Source of the DNA: Chimonanthus salicifolius | Lineage: Eukaryota > Streptophyta > Magnoliopsida > Laurales > Calycanthaceae | Direction: 5' to 3' | Assembly (NCBI GenBank): GCA_013350335.1 | Contig: CM023538.1 | Location: 57,394,769-57,458,768 of the forward strand | Length of the DNA stretch: 64,000 nucleotides | Part shown: positions 25,101 to 36,500 of the stretch, in pieces | Layout: every line of letters starts with the position of its first letter | Numbering within the stretch: the stretch's first letter is position 1 | The notes under the pieces: model-generated | What the model saw: only the letters and a program-made list of their open reading frames with translations | Databases searched by the model: none | Told to the model about the DNA's origin: nothing | Program-made: the position numbers and the translations under genes

Positions 25101-25931
25101 GAAGGCTTGGAAAAAGCCTGTTGGCTTGTTGGAATTGAGAACTTGGGAATCCAACATATATGTTTTTTTGGACTCTTGTGCTATAAGTTTGCTCTACCTT
25201 ATTCAAAGTATCTTTTGCCATTCTTTACCCAGGAATATTGTTTTTCCCAAATCGACATCTTGTCTTTAATCAGTTGAATTTTAGAAGCTTTGTCTCGTAT
25301 GTTCATCTGATGCAAATTTTTCCCATTCATTTATGATATTTATTTGACAGTTGACATGTTAAAGATGCCAATGGTGGACAAGCTCCCCAATGACTTGGAA
25401 GGAATGGAAACTTCAATGGTGCGACTTCTAGCTTTGATTGATGATGTCTACAAATATGTCGATGATGTTGTGGTGAGTGATATGCTTCTTCCTTTTGGCT
25501 TCTACTTGCTCAGTGTACTTTGCCTAATTTCATATCACTTTTTCAGGAAGGGCGTGTGGTTCCAGATAACACTATTGGAAGATTTATTGCAGATACTGTA
25601 GCATCCATTCCTAAAGTGTCTCCTGCTGCCTTTGACAAGCTTTTAAATGACAGACTACAGGTAATAGTTTTTTTTTTTTTTTGGTAGTCTTCTTTTTATG
25701 CTTGTTTGGTTGTATCACACTTCTGGAGTTGTGATTCTTCATGAAATGGAATGCCTCATTAAGGACGGTTCTCCCATCTTTTATTACCAGATTGCGACTG
25801 TATTTGCTATTTGTGACCCATTTTCTCTCTGTTCTTTGTAGGACCATTTGCTTTTGCTCTATCTATCAAGTCTCACTAGGACACAACTCGCCTTAGCAGA
25901 GAAACTGAATACTGCTGCTCAGGTCCTGTGA
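15936..25931 (+). CDS. EIF3F: Eukaryotic translation initiation factor 3 subunit F (eIF3f), with an apparent 1-nt frameshift in exon 2
   Basis: Subunit of the eIF3 complex, which loads mRNA on the 40S ribosome in the cytoplasm. Exons: 15936-16154, 17571-17649, 22982-23211, 25351-25472, 25547-25660, 25842-25931 (stop TGA). The product opens MGSEQTVLQMVGGSGNITAR and contains an MPN (Mov34) domain: VHPVVIFSICDSYVRRPDQ, VALDIDYHHNMLMSHQKVNP, WYSTGFGPSGGSALIHEFYS. The HxH zinc ligands of active JAMM proteases are absent, as expected for this non-catalytic subunit. The C-terminal half (VDKLPNDLEGMETSMVRLLA, DVYKYVDDVV, LYLSSLTRTQLALAEKLNTA) matches plant eIF3f. Length would be about 284 residues, near the family norm. 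Exon 2 reads CCA AGG AGG where the family has Pro-Lys-Glu-Val; one base is missing. As written, exon 3 would be entered in the wrong frame and hit a stop after about 20 codons. Intron 3 (17650-22981) is 5.3 kb and holds several transposons. Confidence 0.93.
16415..16496 (-). mobile_element. SINE fragment (tRNA-like head)
   Basis: On the - strand GGTCTAATGGTAAAACTAAG (box A-like) is followed by ACGGGTTTGAGTCC (box B-like), then a short body. It lies in eIF3f intron 2 (16155-17570) and is too degenerate for a tRNA gene. Confidence 0.5.
16911..16954. repeat. (CT)n microsatellite
   Basis: A CT run in eIF3f intron 2. The short frame across it (Leu-Ser repeats) is not a gene. Confidence 0.95.
18007..18312 (+). 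mobile_element. Candidate LTR (306 bp)
   Basis: Termini TGATG...CATCA, with a TATAAATAG-like stretch (ATAAATAGTTGTAGATG) and a polyadenylation-type AATAAG region inside, the arrangement of a plant LTR. No matching 5-bp flanks are visible (CCTTC and GATCT), so solo LTR versus truncated element cannot be decided. It lies inside eIF3f intron 3. Confidence 0.45.
18372..18477. repeat. 52-bp tandem duplication
   Basis: Two near-identical 52-bp units (18372-18423, 18424-18475) starting GCCACCATTGCTGCTTCCGC, with a third partial unit. They sit in a C/T-rich block just after the candidate LTR. Confidence 0.85.
20009..21554. mobile_element. Non-autonomous DNA transposon with 17-bp terminal inverted repeats
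   Basis: Left end CCAAGGTTGTCAAAAAC and right end GTTTTTGACAACCTTGG are perfect inverted repeats. The direct repeat AAACAA flanks the element (20003-20008 and 21555-21560). Subterminal regions hold many CGATTC/GAATCG words. The interior has a tandem of about 65 bp (AGGCGGAAGACAGAGGAAGA at about 20690 and 20745) and repeated AGGCTTGTGAA words (20922-21130). No transposase is seen. The whole 1546-bp unit sits in eIF3f intron 3. Confidence 0.75.
21885..22490. mobile_element. MITE-like element with imperfect inverted ends
   Basis: Left TAGTCTAGGCTCAAGGCACA and right GGAGCCTAGGTGCCGCCAAG...GACTAC are imperfect inverted counterparts (CCTAGG, GGCGCC/GGTGCC, CAAGGC words). The interior is AT-rich with an (AT)n run at 22089-22122. 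It belongs to eIF3f intron 3. Confidence 0.45.
22089..22122. repeat. (AT)n microsatellite
   Basis: A perfect AT dinucleotide run of about 34 bp inside the MITE-like element. Confidence 0.95.
23690..24260. repeat. Imperfect direct duplication, about 0.3 kb per unit
   Basis: Ordered similar words occur twice in eIF3f intron 4: CACATGCCATATGAATTTC...TGTTTTCAGAGTTGAAGTTGG near 23700 and CACATGCTTTATGGATTTT...CGTTTTCAAAAATTACGGTTGG near 24020; GATGGCTAAAAA recurs at 23870 and 24208. The copies are well diverged. Origin unknown. Confidence 0.45.
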
Positions 25932-27418
25932 GTTTTGTATACTCAATTTAGAGGAAGCAACCTTAAGTGCTAGCACCTAGTGGAGCTGTGTTGTTTACAT
26001 TATTATAGGACATCAGTCGTTATGTATGTGATCTTTGATATCCAAAAATGCATTTATTTCCTGGAGAGGTCTACGCAATTAAATTGTTTTGCACCATTTA
26101 GCGCGTATCTTTTGTTCTTGTTGGAGAGTGTTGAGTAAGAATGTTTGAAGTGTTTACTTGTTTTAAGTTCAGCTCTTGAAATGAATTTTGCAGATGAATC
26201 TGGTAATGCCATATTTCTCTTCCTTAAAAAACATGTTGTTGGCCTGAGATCCCTATTATCTTATGTTGGAGCTCTATTTACTCTACTGATTCTGATGGTA
26301 AAGCTTACATCCAGTAGTATGACTCCATAGCCACATTGTATGAACTTTGTAAGTTGAGCATTGACAAGAACATGAAGCACAACTGATAAATGCTTATGCT
26401 TGTAGTCTAGAGGTTGTAGCTTCTAGTGCTGTAGTGTCACGTAGTCAGTTGGCTCGTGAAAATAATTTGTCAAATCTAAATTAAAAGTCGACTATAGATT
26501 GATGAGATAAATGAGTTTGATGATAATGATGATGATAATGAGTTACTCTTTTCTCTAGGGTAAAATTTCACATTTACGAATTTGCAATGATGTACGTTTC
26601 TGACTGCACTTCCATGCTCCCTTTTGGGGAAAAGGGAAGGTTTCATAGATCAATTCTCAAACTAAACTATGATGAAAGTGATGAAATATATGTTTTAATT
26701 CTCGATCATTATAATTTTTGATGGATAGGTCAATTAAAAAATGGATCATGATAAAAAAAAATTTAGTTTACTTGCTACTAAGTTACATAAGGAAAAGTTT
26801 TTAGATAGTGAGTTGGGTTGGGTTAATCTTTTTAATATGTGATGAGATCGGTAGGTGTTGGATTAGATCTAATGAATGGATAAGTGATTAACCTATTAAA
26901 CTTCTTGCCAAGCATGCATGTCATGTTAATCTAAATTGTTTCTTAGAATTCTAGCTATTTTCCATTGTGGAGTGGAGACAAATATGTAGAAGATGTAGAA
27001 GAGGTATACTGATAAAACCAATTATTTCATAATCAAAGTAAATATGTAATGATCATTAGTGAACATTGGACATACCCCAATACTCAAATAAAGGCTAGTG
27101 CAAAAGCACCACGATGCTCAAAATAGAGTAAATAAATAAATTATGGGTCCAAATACTCCTTGCAACTGAAGTCTTCCCTCACTTCTATTAATTATAAACA
27201 TTGCATTAATATTTACATTGTCAATGGAGCAGGTTATTAGGTTTACATATAGTTGAAATTAATTAGATGAATTTATAGTTTGTATTTAACTCATTTATTT
27301 AGATATTCTCATGGGCAACGTCGTCAGTGACAAACTTGAAATGGAGCTACACTTCATGCTCCCTTTAATTTTATGAAAATATTGGAAAAAAAAAATCACA
27401 TAAACATTATATAAATTA
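25932..27418. other. Intergenic, no gene recognised
   Basis: eIF3f 3' flank. AT-rich, with short frames only. Nothing matches a protein or repeat elsewhere in the window. Confidence 0.45.
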
Positions 27419-27420
27419 TA

Positions 27421-27607
27421 TTCCTTCTGTTCAAATTTAGTTGTCTCATATGGATTTTGGAATTGTTCTAAAATAATTATCCCATTTATATTGGAGTAGC
27501 ATAAAGTATGATGAAATGGATGAGAATCACCTCTCAGCTACATGGTAGTTTGAAGTCAAATTTAAGTTCCTTAAACAATATAAATGTTTAAAATGAGACG
27601 GAGGAAG
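27421..27607. mobile_element. Stowaway-like MITE (mariner family)
   Basis: Left end TTCCTTCTGTTCAAATTTAG and right end AAATGAGACGGAGGAAG form the eroded CTTCCTCCGT-type inverted repeat of Stowaway elements. Both sides are flanked by TA (27419-27420, 27608-27609), the Tc1/mariner target. Length 187 bp, no coding capacity. Confidence 0.7.
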
Positions 27608-27609
27608 TA

Positions 27610-29265
27610 TTAATGTATTTTCATTCAATTTCATAAACATCTAATATTATTTCGATCACTTTTTTTTTTTATAAAATAAACACTTTATAATGGGGATAAT
27701 CTTAGAGCAAATGTTTTATTAAAACAATTCAAAGTGGGATTTCGTTGTGGATTTTATATTTTCTATGATTGATGCGATTGGACAAAAAAATGTTGTGCAA
27801 TTACGGACATTGGGACAAACTATATATTTGCACGAGATATATTTAAAAATAAGTATTCAAATATTTTCAAGACACAATGTGCTACACAGTATATTGATTT
27901 AATGTTGGAAGCACTGACAAATTGCTGAATGTGAAGCCTTGCATGACCAATTCTCGAAGAGTTGTAAAGTTTTTGTATCAATATCAACACGTAATACACT
28001 TGTTGAGGGTACATACAAAAGGAAGAGAGTTGTAAAGGCCAACCACTGTGAGATTTGAAACAAGAAGATGCATTAAGACTAATTGTTGTTTTGGCTGAAT
28101 GGAAAAGTATGCCGCAATGTAAAAGAAGTGGCATACATTTTACGTAGTCATGAATTTTGGGATGGTGGAAATAAGGTAATTCAAAGTATTGAATATCTTG
28201 TTAAAATATTGAGAGTAGCAGTGGTGATGGGTTTACGACGGGTTACTTGTACGAAGGACTTAGTTGTGTAAGAAATCATGGAGATAAAGATAAATGCATC
28301 ACACTTTTTAGTATAATTGATAAGCGTTGGAAAAAGACTTGCATAGTCCTATACATGCTATAATTGCATATTTGCATCTTAAGTTATTTTATAAGAACAT
28401 TATAATGATAAAATCAAAAATCAAAGCCTTGTTCTCGTGAAAATGGCACCATCAAGAAAGTTGAGGGCAACATTTAAAGACCTCACTCTTTATCATTTTA
28501 GAGATCTGAATTTTTTTAAGGGAATGATGGCAATGGAACTGATGGAAACATCTCATCCTAGTGAGTTTTTATTCGTTTGTATTTCTTAATTTAATTTTGG
28601 TCAAGTATTTTAAAGTTTATATTAATTTAATCTTGTAAAGTGTATCTAATTTTTTTAAATTTCTTAGGGCTTTAGCATTTCTTATAATGTCTTATCAAAT
28701 TAAAACGAGGAGATATATATTATTTTTAATTTAAAATTAGATTTTTCATACTATTCAACGAATGAGATTGCCAATATCTCATTAGAATAATAATAGGCAT
28801 TAAATAACCTTCCATTCTCGGTTCTTTAGGAGAATTTTGGGAGAATTGACCATCTCCAAGTATCATCTTCTCAATATTCTAATGATTGTTATCATACTCA
28901 TTTTCCTTTCTTTATGTATTAATTTTTTTATATTTTTTTCTATCTACATGATCATTATTAAAATCATAAAATTTATAAAAGTTTTGACCAATTAAGTAGT
29001 TAACAAAAATAGATAAATTTGAATCTTTTTCAGCCAATAGATGTCATGATAAAAAATTGACTAATTTAACATTATTTCTCCTGAGTTCAAACTCGGTGTC
29101 ATCTAGCAGCCACTTCGTCAATTAAATCAAGTAAAATGTCTTCATTACATCTAATTAACATAATTTTTTTTAAAAAAAAATTGACATAAATCCATTCAAT
29201 TAGATAAATAATCTGGTTTTAAATTGAGTCATTCATTTTTCAATCTAATGCAAGAAGAAATTTTG
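27610..29265. other. Intergenic, no gene recognised
   Basis: Very AT-rich with many A/T runs. The short frames at 27820-28134 and 28083-28271 show no domain. Nothing supported. Confidence 0.45.
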
Positions 29266-29269
29266 TAAT

Positions 29270-29420
29270 TTCGTCAGTTATAATTCAACCGGTAATCTGC
29301 CGCCTCAGGAAATAAGAGGAAATAAGAGGTGCAAGGTTTGAACTCCCATGGCCTCATCTTTTATGCCCTAAGGATATAAGAGCTTTGAGTATCACGCATA
29401 GGGTTTTTCATTAGTTTCTG
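29270..29420 (+). mobile_element. tRNA-derived SINE
   Basis: Box A-like ATAATTCAACCGGTAA (29280-29295) and box B-like AGGTTTGAACTCC (29333-29345), then a CATGGCCTCA body. Between the boxes AGGAAATAAG is tandemly duplicated (29307-29326), which widens the normal box spacing. Confidence 0.6.
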
Positions 29421-29778
29421 ACAATTTCCTATAGTAAATTAAAAAAAAAAGAAATTTGTTTTAAAAATAAAATATTTGTTTAAATTATATGTAGTGATCC
29501 ATACCCTGTCAAAATTAGTTAGCATACACTAAATAAAACATTTCTTTTCAAAAATTCCATTTTAGGTTCAAGGGAAGGTCTCGGAAAATGTAGAAGTAAT
29601 GAAGTTGAGGGTAAAATAGATTTTTTTTTTTTTAAAAAAAATATTTAGTGTAGGTCAACTAATTTTGATGGCATTCAGATCACTACCCTCAAATATTGAT
29701 GAATTCTAAAACTATCATTTATTAAATAAAAAAACTCATTAACACTTGGAAATTTACACTCTCATCTCTCCCAAGCAG

Positions 29779-29930
29779 GGTCCAAATATCGGTCGATACG
29801 TATCGTATTTGACGATATGATATGTATCGTTAGATATTGATCTTTTAAAAAAGAGGTCCAAATATCGGTCGATACGTATCTTATTTGACGATATGATATG
29901 TATTGTTAGATATTGATCTTTTAAAAAAAA
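29779..29930. repeat. 76-bp tandem duplication containing ATCGGTCGATACGTATCG
   Basis: Units 29779-29854 and 29855-29930 differ at one or two bases. Each starts GGTCCAAATATCGGTCGATA, the same terminal motif as the palindrome-rich element at 50240-50651. Confidence 0.85.
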
Positions 29931-29935
29931 GGGAG

Positions 29936-30262
29936 CACTTACACACATCCGAAAATCCTGCATCTACACACCCGAAATCGAATTTTTGGGTGAAATTATG
30001 ATTTTACCCCCGCGTTTCAAGTCATTCGAATGAATACCCAGTTCATTTTGGCATTTATTCGAATGAATTCTCAAGTGTATTTTCAATTCATTCGAATGAA
30101 TGAGCTGACCAGTAACACGGAATACTGCTCAGTCCCATTCATTCGAATGAATAGTAATAAAATGACCTTCATTTCATCCATTCATTCTAATGAATGAAAA
30201 TACAGGAGTAAAATCGTAATTTTATGATGTGTGAAGGCAGGATTTTCGGACGTGTGCAAGTG
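29936..30262. mobile_element. MITE with about 34-bp inverted repeats and internal CATTCGAATG palindromes
   Basis: Left CACTTACACACATCCGAAAA TCCTGC and right GCAGGA TTTTCGGACGTGTGCAAGTG are inverted copies. The interior has four exact copies of the palindrome ATTCGAATGAA and one mutated copy (ATTCTAATGAA). Total 327 bp, no frame. It lies 300 bp upstream of the SWI2 start codon. Confidence 0.75.
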
Positions 30263-30566
30263 ATCTAAGAAAAAAAATGGTAAAGAGAAAAATATCAGTG
30301 ATATAGGCTGATTCCGATACTGAATTTTTTAACCACCACTGCTCCCACAAGAATGATAACCAATGTTCAATTCCCGACGCGGAACTGTTCTCTCCTCGTT
30401 CCTGCGGTTTTGTGATTTTCTTTGCTAAAACTTGCTACTTTCGATGGCAGCAAAGCTTCATAGATTTCTTCATTCTTATCGTAATCTTTTTCTTCTTCCT
30501 GTTCTTCTCTCCTTCTTGTGGATTTAAATTTGAACAAAACCAAATACTATTATATTACATAATTCC

Positions 30567-33500
30567 ATGTCGTGGAGCAGTTTCAAGGAGACTCTCAAAC
30601 CCTGCATTTCTTCTTTTTCTTCCTCTTCTTCTCCCTCTCAATTGAACCCACCTCCCCTTTTTGAAAGAAAACCCCCCAAATCTTCCCTCTCACGGCAGCT
30701 TCAGCGCCTCCAAGACCCATCACCCCTTCGTCTTCTCCCTGACCCAAAAGAAAAACTAGAAGAAAGGAAAGTTATACAAGAGAAGGAAAAGTATGATGCT
30801 GGTGGTGAAGAGGAAGACGAAGATGATGATGTCGGCGGTGGTGGAATTGGTGGGGCTTCCCTTTTTCCTATCCATTCAGAAGCCGTTTCTCTCCCCACCC
30901 TTTTCAACTCCAATTCGAATGGACCCTTCGAGCCATTAGTACTTTCTCCCCCTGGTGAGATTCCGGTGGTTCAGGTACTTTTGCCCCTTTCCTACTTCTT
31001 GTCTGTTTATGGGATATGAAATTTTCCAGATTTTTTTCCCTGATGTTGTTCCTCTAGAAAGTTACTGTTTTTCTCTCTGGTTTCTTTAAAGGATTCTGAG
31101 ATAATGAATCTAAGTCTTGTTTGATAGCCTTTTCAGTTCCCTGAAAGTTACCTCTTTTTGAAAAAAAAGTATATCTTCACGGTGTTTGTGAAGCCCAGAA
31201 GTCCTTCATGTGCTGGAGATTCTTGGAAATGAACATTCCTGAATGCATTTTAGGGAGAAAAAATGTTACTGGAAATAAATTTTACGATGGGTTAGGTTGG
31301 GTTTTTTAAAACCTGATCTGACCCAACCCGAGTTTCAGCCCTACCAAGTTGCAATAAGCTCCTCTTGAATAAAGTCACTGTTCCCAACCTCTGAATTTTG
31401 TATCCTGAGTCACATTCCAAGAATACATTCGTAACATGTGCTGCAGACAAAGTTCTGTCCAGCATGTAAACCGAAACAGGTCTGCTTGCACCAGGTTATT
31501 GTATGCCAATGTTGCCATAGTAGGTGCTATGATTATGCCAAGTTGATCTCGTATCACTCCTTTGGAATTCTTTACGGTTCCAGGGATTCAACTATTGTTC
31601 TTGTGCAGGAGTTTCCATGATAATGTTGCAGTCAGTATGGAGCTAGTGGAGAGAATTGCCTGTTACATGAGCTAATTAGTCAAATTTCATTCTTCCCTGT
31701 CTACATGTACTTGCTGAACTGCATTAGGACAAAGTGGAACTGCATCAATGGGAAAATTATTTCTCAGATTCCTTAATGAACCATAAAAGAGTTAAAAGAT
31801 TGAACGATTCATGAAATCCATGTTGCAAAATCAATCATTAGGATTCGTTTACTAGAATCCTAAATAGCATGGTAGAATTGATGACCTTTAGTTCTCCTCA
31901 ATGATGCTCAATCATGGCATGGATATGATGGAGGCATGCCATAGCAAAGACAAAGATTTTACACATGAAATAAAGTGCCTGACACAACACTATGTAGAGA
32001 CTATTGCTACTTTGAAGTGTCTGGTCGCCTTAGACTCCCATTCTCCTAAGCACTGGGCACCAACAAAACAGACAGTGAGACAGCTGTATCCCATTCTGTG
32101 CCCAAATCAGTGACTATTCTTTTTTTTTTTTTTAGCTTTATTGCAAGTTATTCACTTAAAGGTGTGAACAATGTCTTCTCAAGTTGAAGGAAAAGTTCTT
32201 TCAAATGACTGCATGTAAACACATGTCAAAGAGTAACAAATCTGTGCACAAGGGATGGGAATGTGGAGGAGTAAACTGAACTCAACTTCCTACGAGAAAT
32301 GGATTTTCCTGAAGTGAATGGCATTCAGTTGCCCTATGTGCTAAAGGATTCAAATTGTTGATTCAAGATAGAATAGCATTATTTAAAAAAAAAGTTCGGA
32401 AAGTCCATCTCCCAAATATTAAGTTTGGACAGTGTCTGTTGTTTGTCAATTGTCACCTAGACTGAAGTACAATTGAAGAGAGAGAAAACCATGAGTTGGT
32501 GGAAAGGAATGTATGCAAATGAAGGGAAAAAAAAAAGGAACCCATATCGATATCACTATTGTGGAAGAGGAGAGTCAATTACCCTAGGAGACGCTTCAAA
32601 GAATTGTGGCAAGTTATCCAACTTCACTCAAGAATTAGGAGATCTACTGACTCCTTGACTTGGGATCCAATTGAATCATGCTCCCTTGGGCAGGTCAGTT
32701 GAACTTGTTCAGAGTTCAAGCAGTTCTACAGAAAAATTGAGTTGGTCTTTCAATTTTTTTAGATGAGAAACGGGCATTGGCTACAAGAGAAGCGGGCATT
32801 GTATGCTGCGTCTCCCTCATAATGGAGGAGGGATGACAAGAGACTATAGCATAGCTGACGAATGACCCTATTTCAACCATGGAACTTACAGATCATAGTC
32901 ACATTACCATTTCCAGAAACAGGCAGGGGAGGTCTTGTACAAAGGCAAGCATTGTGGAAGCCAAACAACAAAATAAATAAAATATATGAATGCCTGACTT
33001 CTCTGTCCAAGCCATGGCATTCATTGTTGATATACAGCCACACAGAACTATATGATTTCTATCATATTCTTAGCTACAACCTTAACCATCTGATGTCTCT
33101 ACTGTTTCCTTATCAAACTGATGCACCAATTAGATGGTTATGGTGATTATGCTCGTATTATTCCCATTTCTATTTTATAATCTTATCTAAATGTGGTTGT
33201 AAATTGGACACTTTGGGAATGGGTTAAATACATTCTGTGTGTCATGTATAATTTAGATGAGTTGCCATAAGTATTATATTCTACAGAAGACTAACATGGG
33301 GGTTTATAACTTGATGGTATATGTAAATGTAAACTAGCTGAAAACTAAGAAACAGATCTTGCAAAGCAAACAAACTGCATACCAATCCTTGTTATTAAGT
33401 TGGTAAGTATATCATGTGAAGGGTCCTAGTATCAAGGATTGGCACCCAAGCCAAGCAAATTAACTGTACGAGATAGTCTGCAAGAAGAAAAGTGGAGATG

Positions 33501-36500
33501 AAAAGTTCATAATAAAAGAAAAATAGAAATGTTGGGTAGTAAATAACATGCCAAGGAAAATTGGGATAATGTTTAATAGTCATTGCATGATCAGGGATAA
33601 GGGTCTCTCTCTCTCTCCCTTCCATGTCAGTGTTTTCGGATGTTTTTGGGTTGTATTTTCATTCTCTTTCCATTGATAATTTTCCATTTAAGAAAATAGC
33701 ATGTTGACTGTTCCTGTAAGTGTTTTGGAGATCGGATAGTTGGACATGTTGGTAAACCACATTATTTTTATTTTAGGTTCCTGCACCTATCAATTGTAGG
33801 CTCCTTGAACATCAAAGAGAGGGGGTGAGCTTTTTGTATAATTTGTACAAGAGGAACCATGGGGGAGTTCTTGGAGATGACATGTGAGTATTTTATTGTA
33901 TTGTTTATTTTGATGATGATGAGTTTGGTTTGCACCATTCTCGTCTTCAAGTTGGATTGATAATAAACCAAACACAAAGGTTATTAGAAGTGGTATTACC
34001 TATGTGGTATGTTCACCATTCGAAAAAAGAATGGTATGCTATACTACTTTATATTGTTTATTTTGTCCATTTGATGAGCATTTCTGAAGATGAGGGAACA
34101 CGTCTGTAACTGTGTATGGTGTTATTTGCTTGAAAACTTGAGTATTTTGTTATACGCATGTTCAAGTTGTTATAAATTCCATTTAATCCAACATGAGCAC
34201 AAGTGGAGATGATAGTCATGAATTTAAAGAAGTTTCATTTTTTTTTTGAGAGGTAACGTTAAGTTTCATTTGAGATATGCATGACTTTAACACGAAGTGA
34301 TTATATTTTCAAATGTAAATTTTATTGTTTTAAAGCATAGTCAAGTATTTTTCTCCATTTCTAATTAATTGTTCTAGATATCATCAGTCTGTCATTTCAT
34401 TCATTCTAATAGTTTGAATATAAGTAGAACCTCTATTTTCAGAGGATAAATTCTGCTCTCATTAGCTAGTAGATCTTCTCTAAATATCATTCAGGATGTT
34501 TATTATTTATCTATTTGAAAAGGCATTCACAGTATTTATTTTGAAATTCATTTTCAAAAAAACTATTTGGAAATTAATGGTAGTGGCTAGTAAGTATTTT
34601 ATTTTATTTCCTTTTTTATTTTGGTGGTGGCGTTTAGGGTTTTATGTGGCTTGAGATCTTTGAATTAAGTGTTTGAATTTATATTTGTACCAAAACTGTC
34701 CATTATGGACTCTTTCACTGGAGAAAGTGGCTAGGCTTTCCACTCTCTCTCTGTCCCCTTCTTCTTTCTTTTTTCTTTGGTGGTGGTGGTTATGGTGGTG
34801 GTGTCTGTTTTGGCCAATGGCTAATATATTCCATTCTATCAGTGAATACACTTCAGCAATTTTTACATTATATCCACCAAGAGGAAATTTACACACAACT
34901 ATGCGATGTTTGCAATACTATGGACACACTTAATGCATACGTGATGTTTGCAATAGAATAGACCCACTTAATGTACTCTCTGTCTTCGTCTGTGTCTCAT
35001 GCACACACATTCAGTTAATACGTTTCTTGGCTCCGAAACAGTCAAATTTGAGTTGTAAGAAAATAAAAATGAGGCAGAATTTCTTTTCACTTCAATTTTA
35101 AAATTCTCACCCTTTTCTTGGTGATTATATTGAATTTCTGCCTCTGTTTACTTCAACCTTTGACAGGGGCCTGGGAAAAACCATCCAAACGATTGCGTTC
35201 CTTTCTGCTGTTCTAGGAAAAGATGAAGAACATGGTAATTCTAAGATGGTCAAGAGGGATCTTATTGGTATGAAGGGCCCTGTGTTGATTGTTTGCCCTA
35301 CTTCTGTCATTCATAATTGGGAGAATGAACTTTCTGAATGGGGAACATTCAGTGTTGTTGTTTATCATGGGCCAAATCGTGATTTGATCCTCAAGAAACT
35401 GGAAGCATGTGCTGCTGAGATACTTATAACTAGTTATGATTCATTCAGAATTCATGATGAAATCCTATCAGAAGTTCAGTGGGATATTGTGATAGTTGAT
35501 GAGGCACATAGATTAAAGAATGAAAAATCAAAACTATATAGAGCATGTCAAAAAATCAAAACCACCAAACGCTTTGGTCTTACAGGAACCATTATGCAGA
35601 ATAGGATTATGGAGTTGTTTAATCTGTTTGATTGGGTTGCACCTGGATCTCTGGGGACAAGGGAGCATTTTCGAGACTTCTACGATGAGCCACTGAAGCA
35701 TGGTCAAAGATCAAGTGCTCCTGAAAGATTTGTGCAAATCGCAGATGAGCGCAAACGACATCTGGTTAAAGTGTTGCGCCTATATCTATTGAGAAGGACC
35801 AAAGAAGAAACAATTGGTCATCTTATGATGGGGAAAGAAGATAATGTTGTCTTCTGTGCAATGAGTGAGTTGCAAAAGCGTGTTTACAGAAGGATATTAC
35901 AACTACCAGATATCCAGTGTCTCGTAAATAAGGATAGGCCTTGTGGCTGTGGAAGCCCTCTGACTCAGGTTGAGTGTTGCAAGAGGATTGTTCCAGATGG
36001 TATAATCTGGTCGTATCTTCATAGAGACAACCCTGATGGTTGTGACTCTTGTCCCTTTTGCCTTGTTCTTCCCTGCCTCATCAAGCTTCAACAGGTAGTT
36101 TCACTTGTGGTTCTATATTTTACAATTGCATTTGCTTCTTTTTTTTTTGGTCTTCAAAAGGATTTCAATTGCATTTACTTCCTCATTGTTTTTGTTATTT
36201 AACACATTGACTCTCTCTATCTCTCTCATGTGCAGATAAGCAATCATCTAGAGCTTATTAAACCTAACCCTAGGGATGACGTGGAGAAACAAAAGAAAGA
36301 TGCAGAGTTTGCATCTACTGTCTTTGATGATGATATTGATCTGGTTGGTGGAATTACACATAATGAGAGTTTCATGGGTCTTAGCGATGTGGAACATTGT
36401 GGGAAAATGCGGGCATTGGAAAAGTTAATGTTGTCATGGATTTCAAAGGGAGACAAGGTTCTTCTATTCAGTTATTCAGTCAGGTAAATCTATGTAGGGA

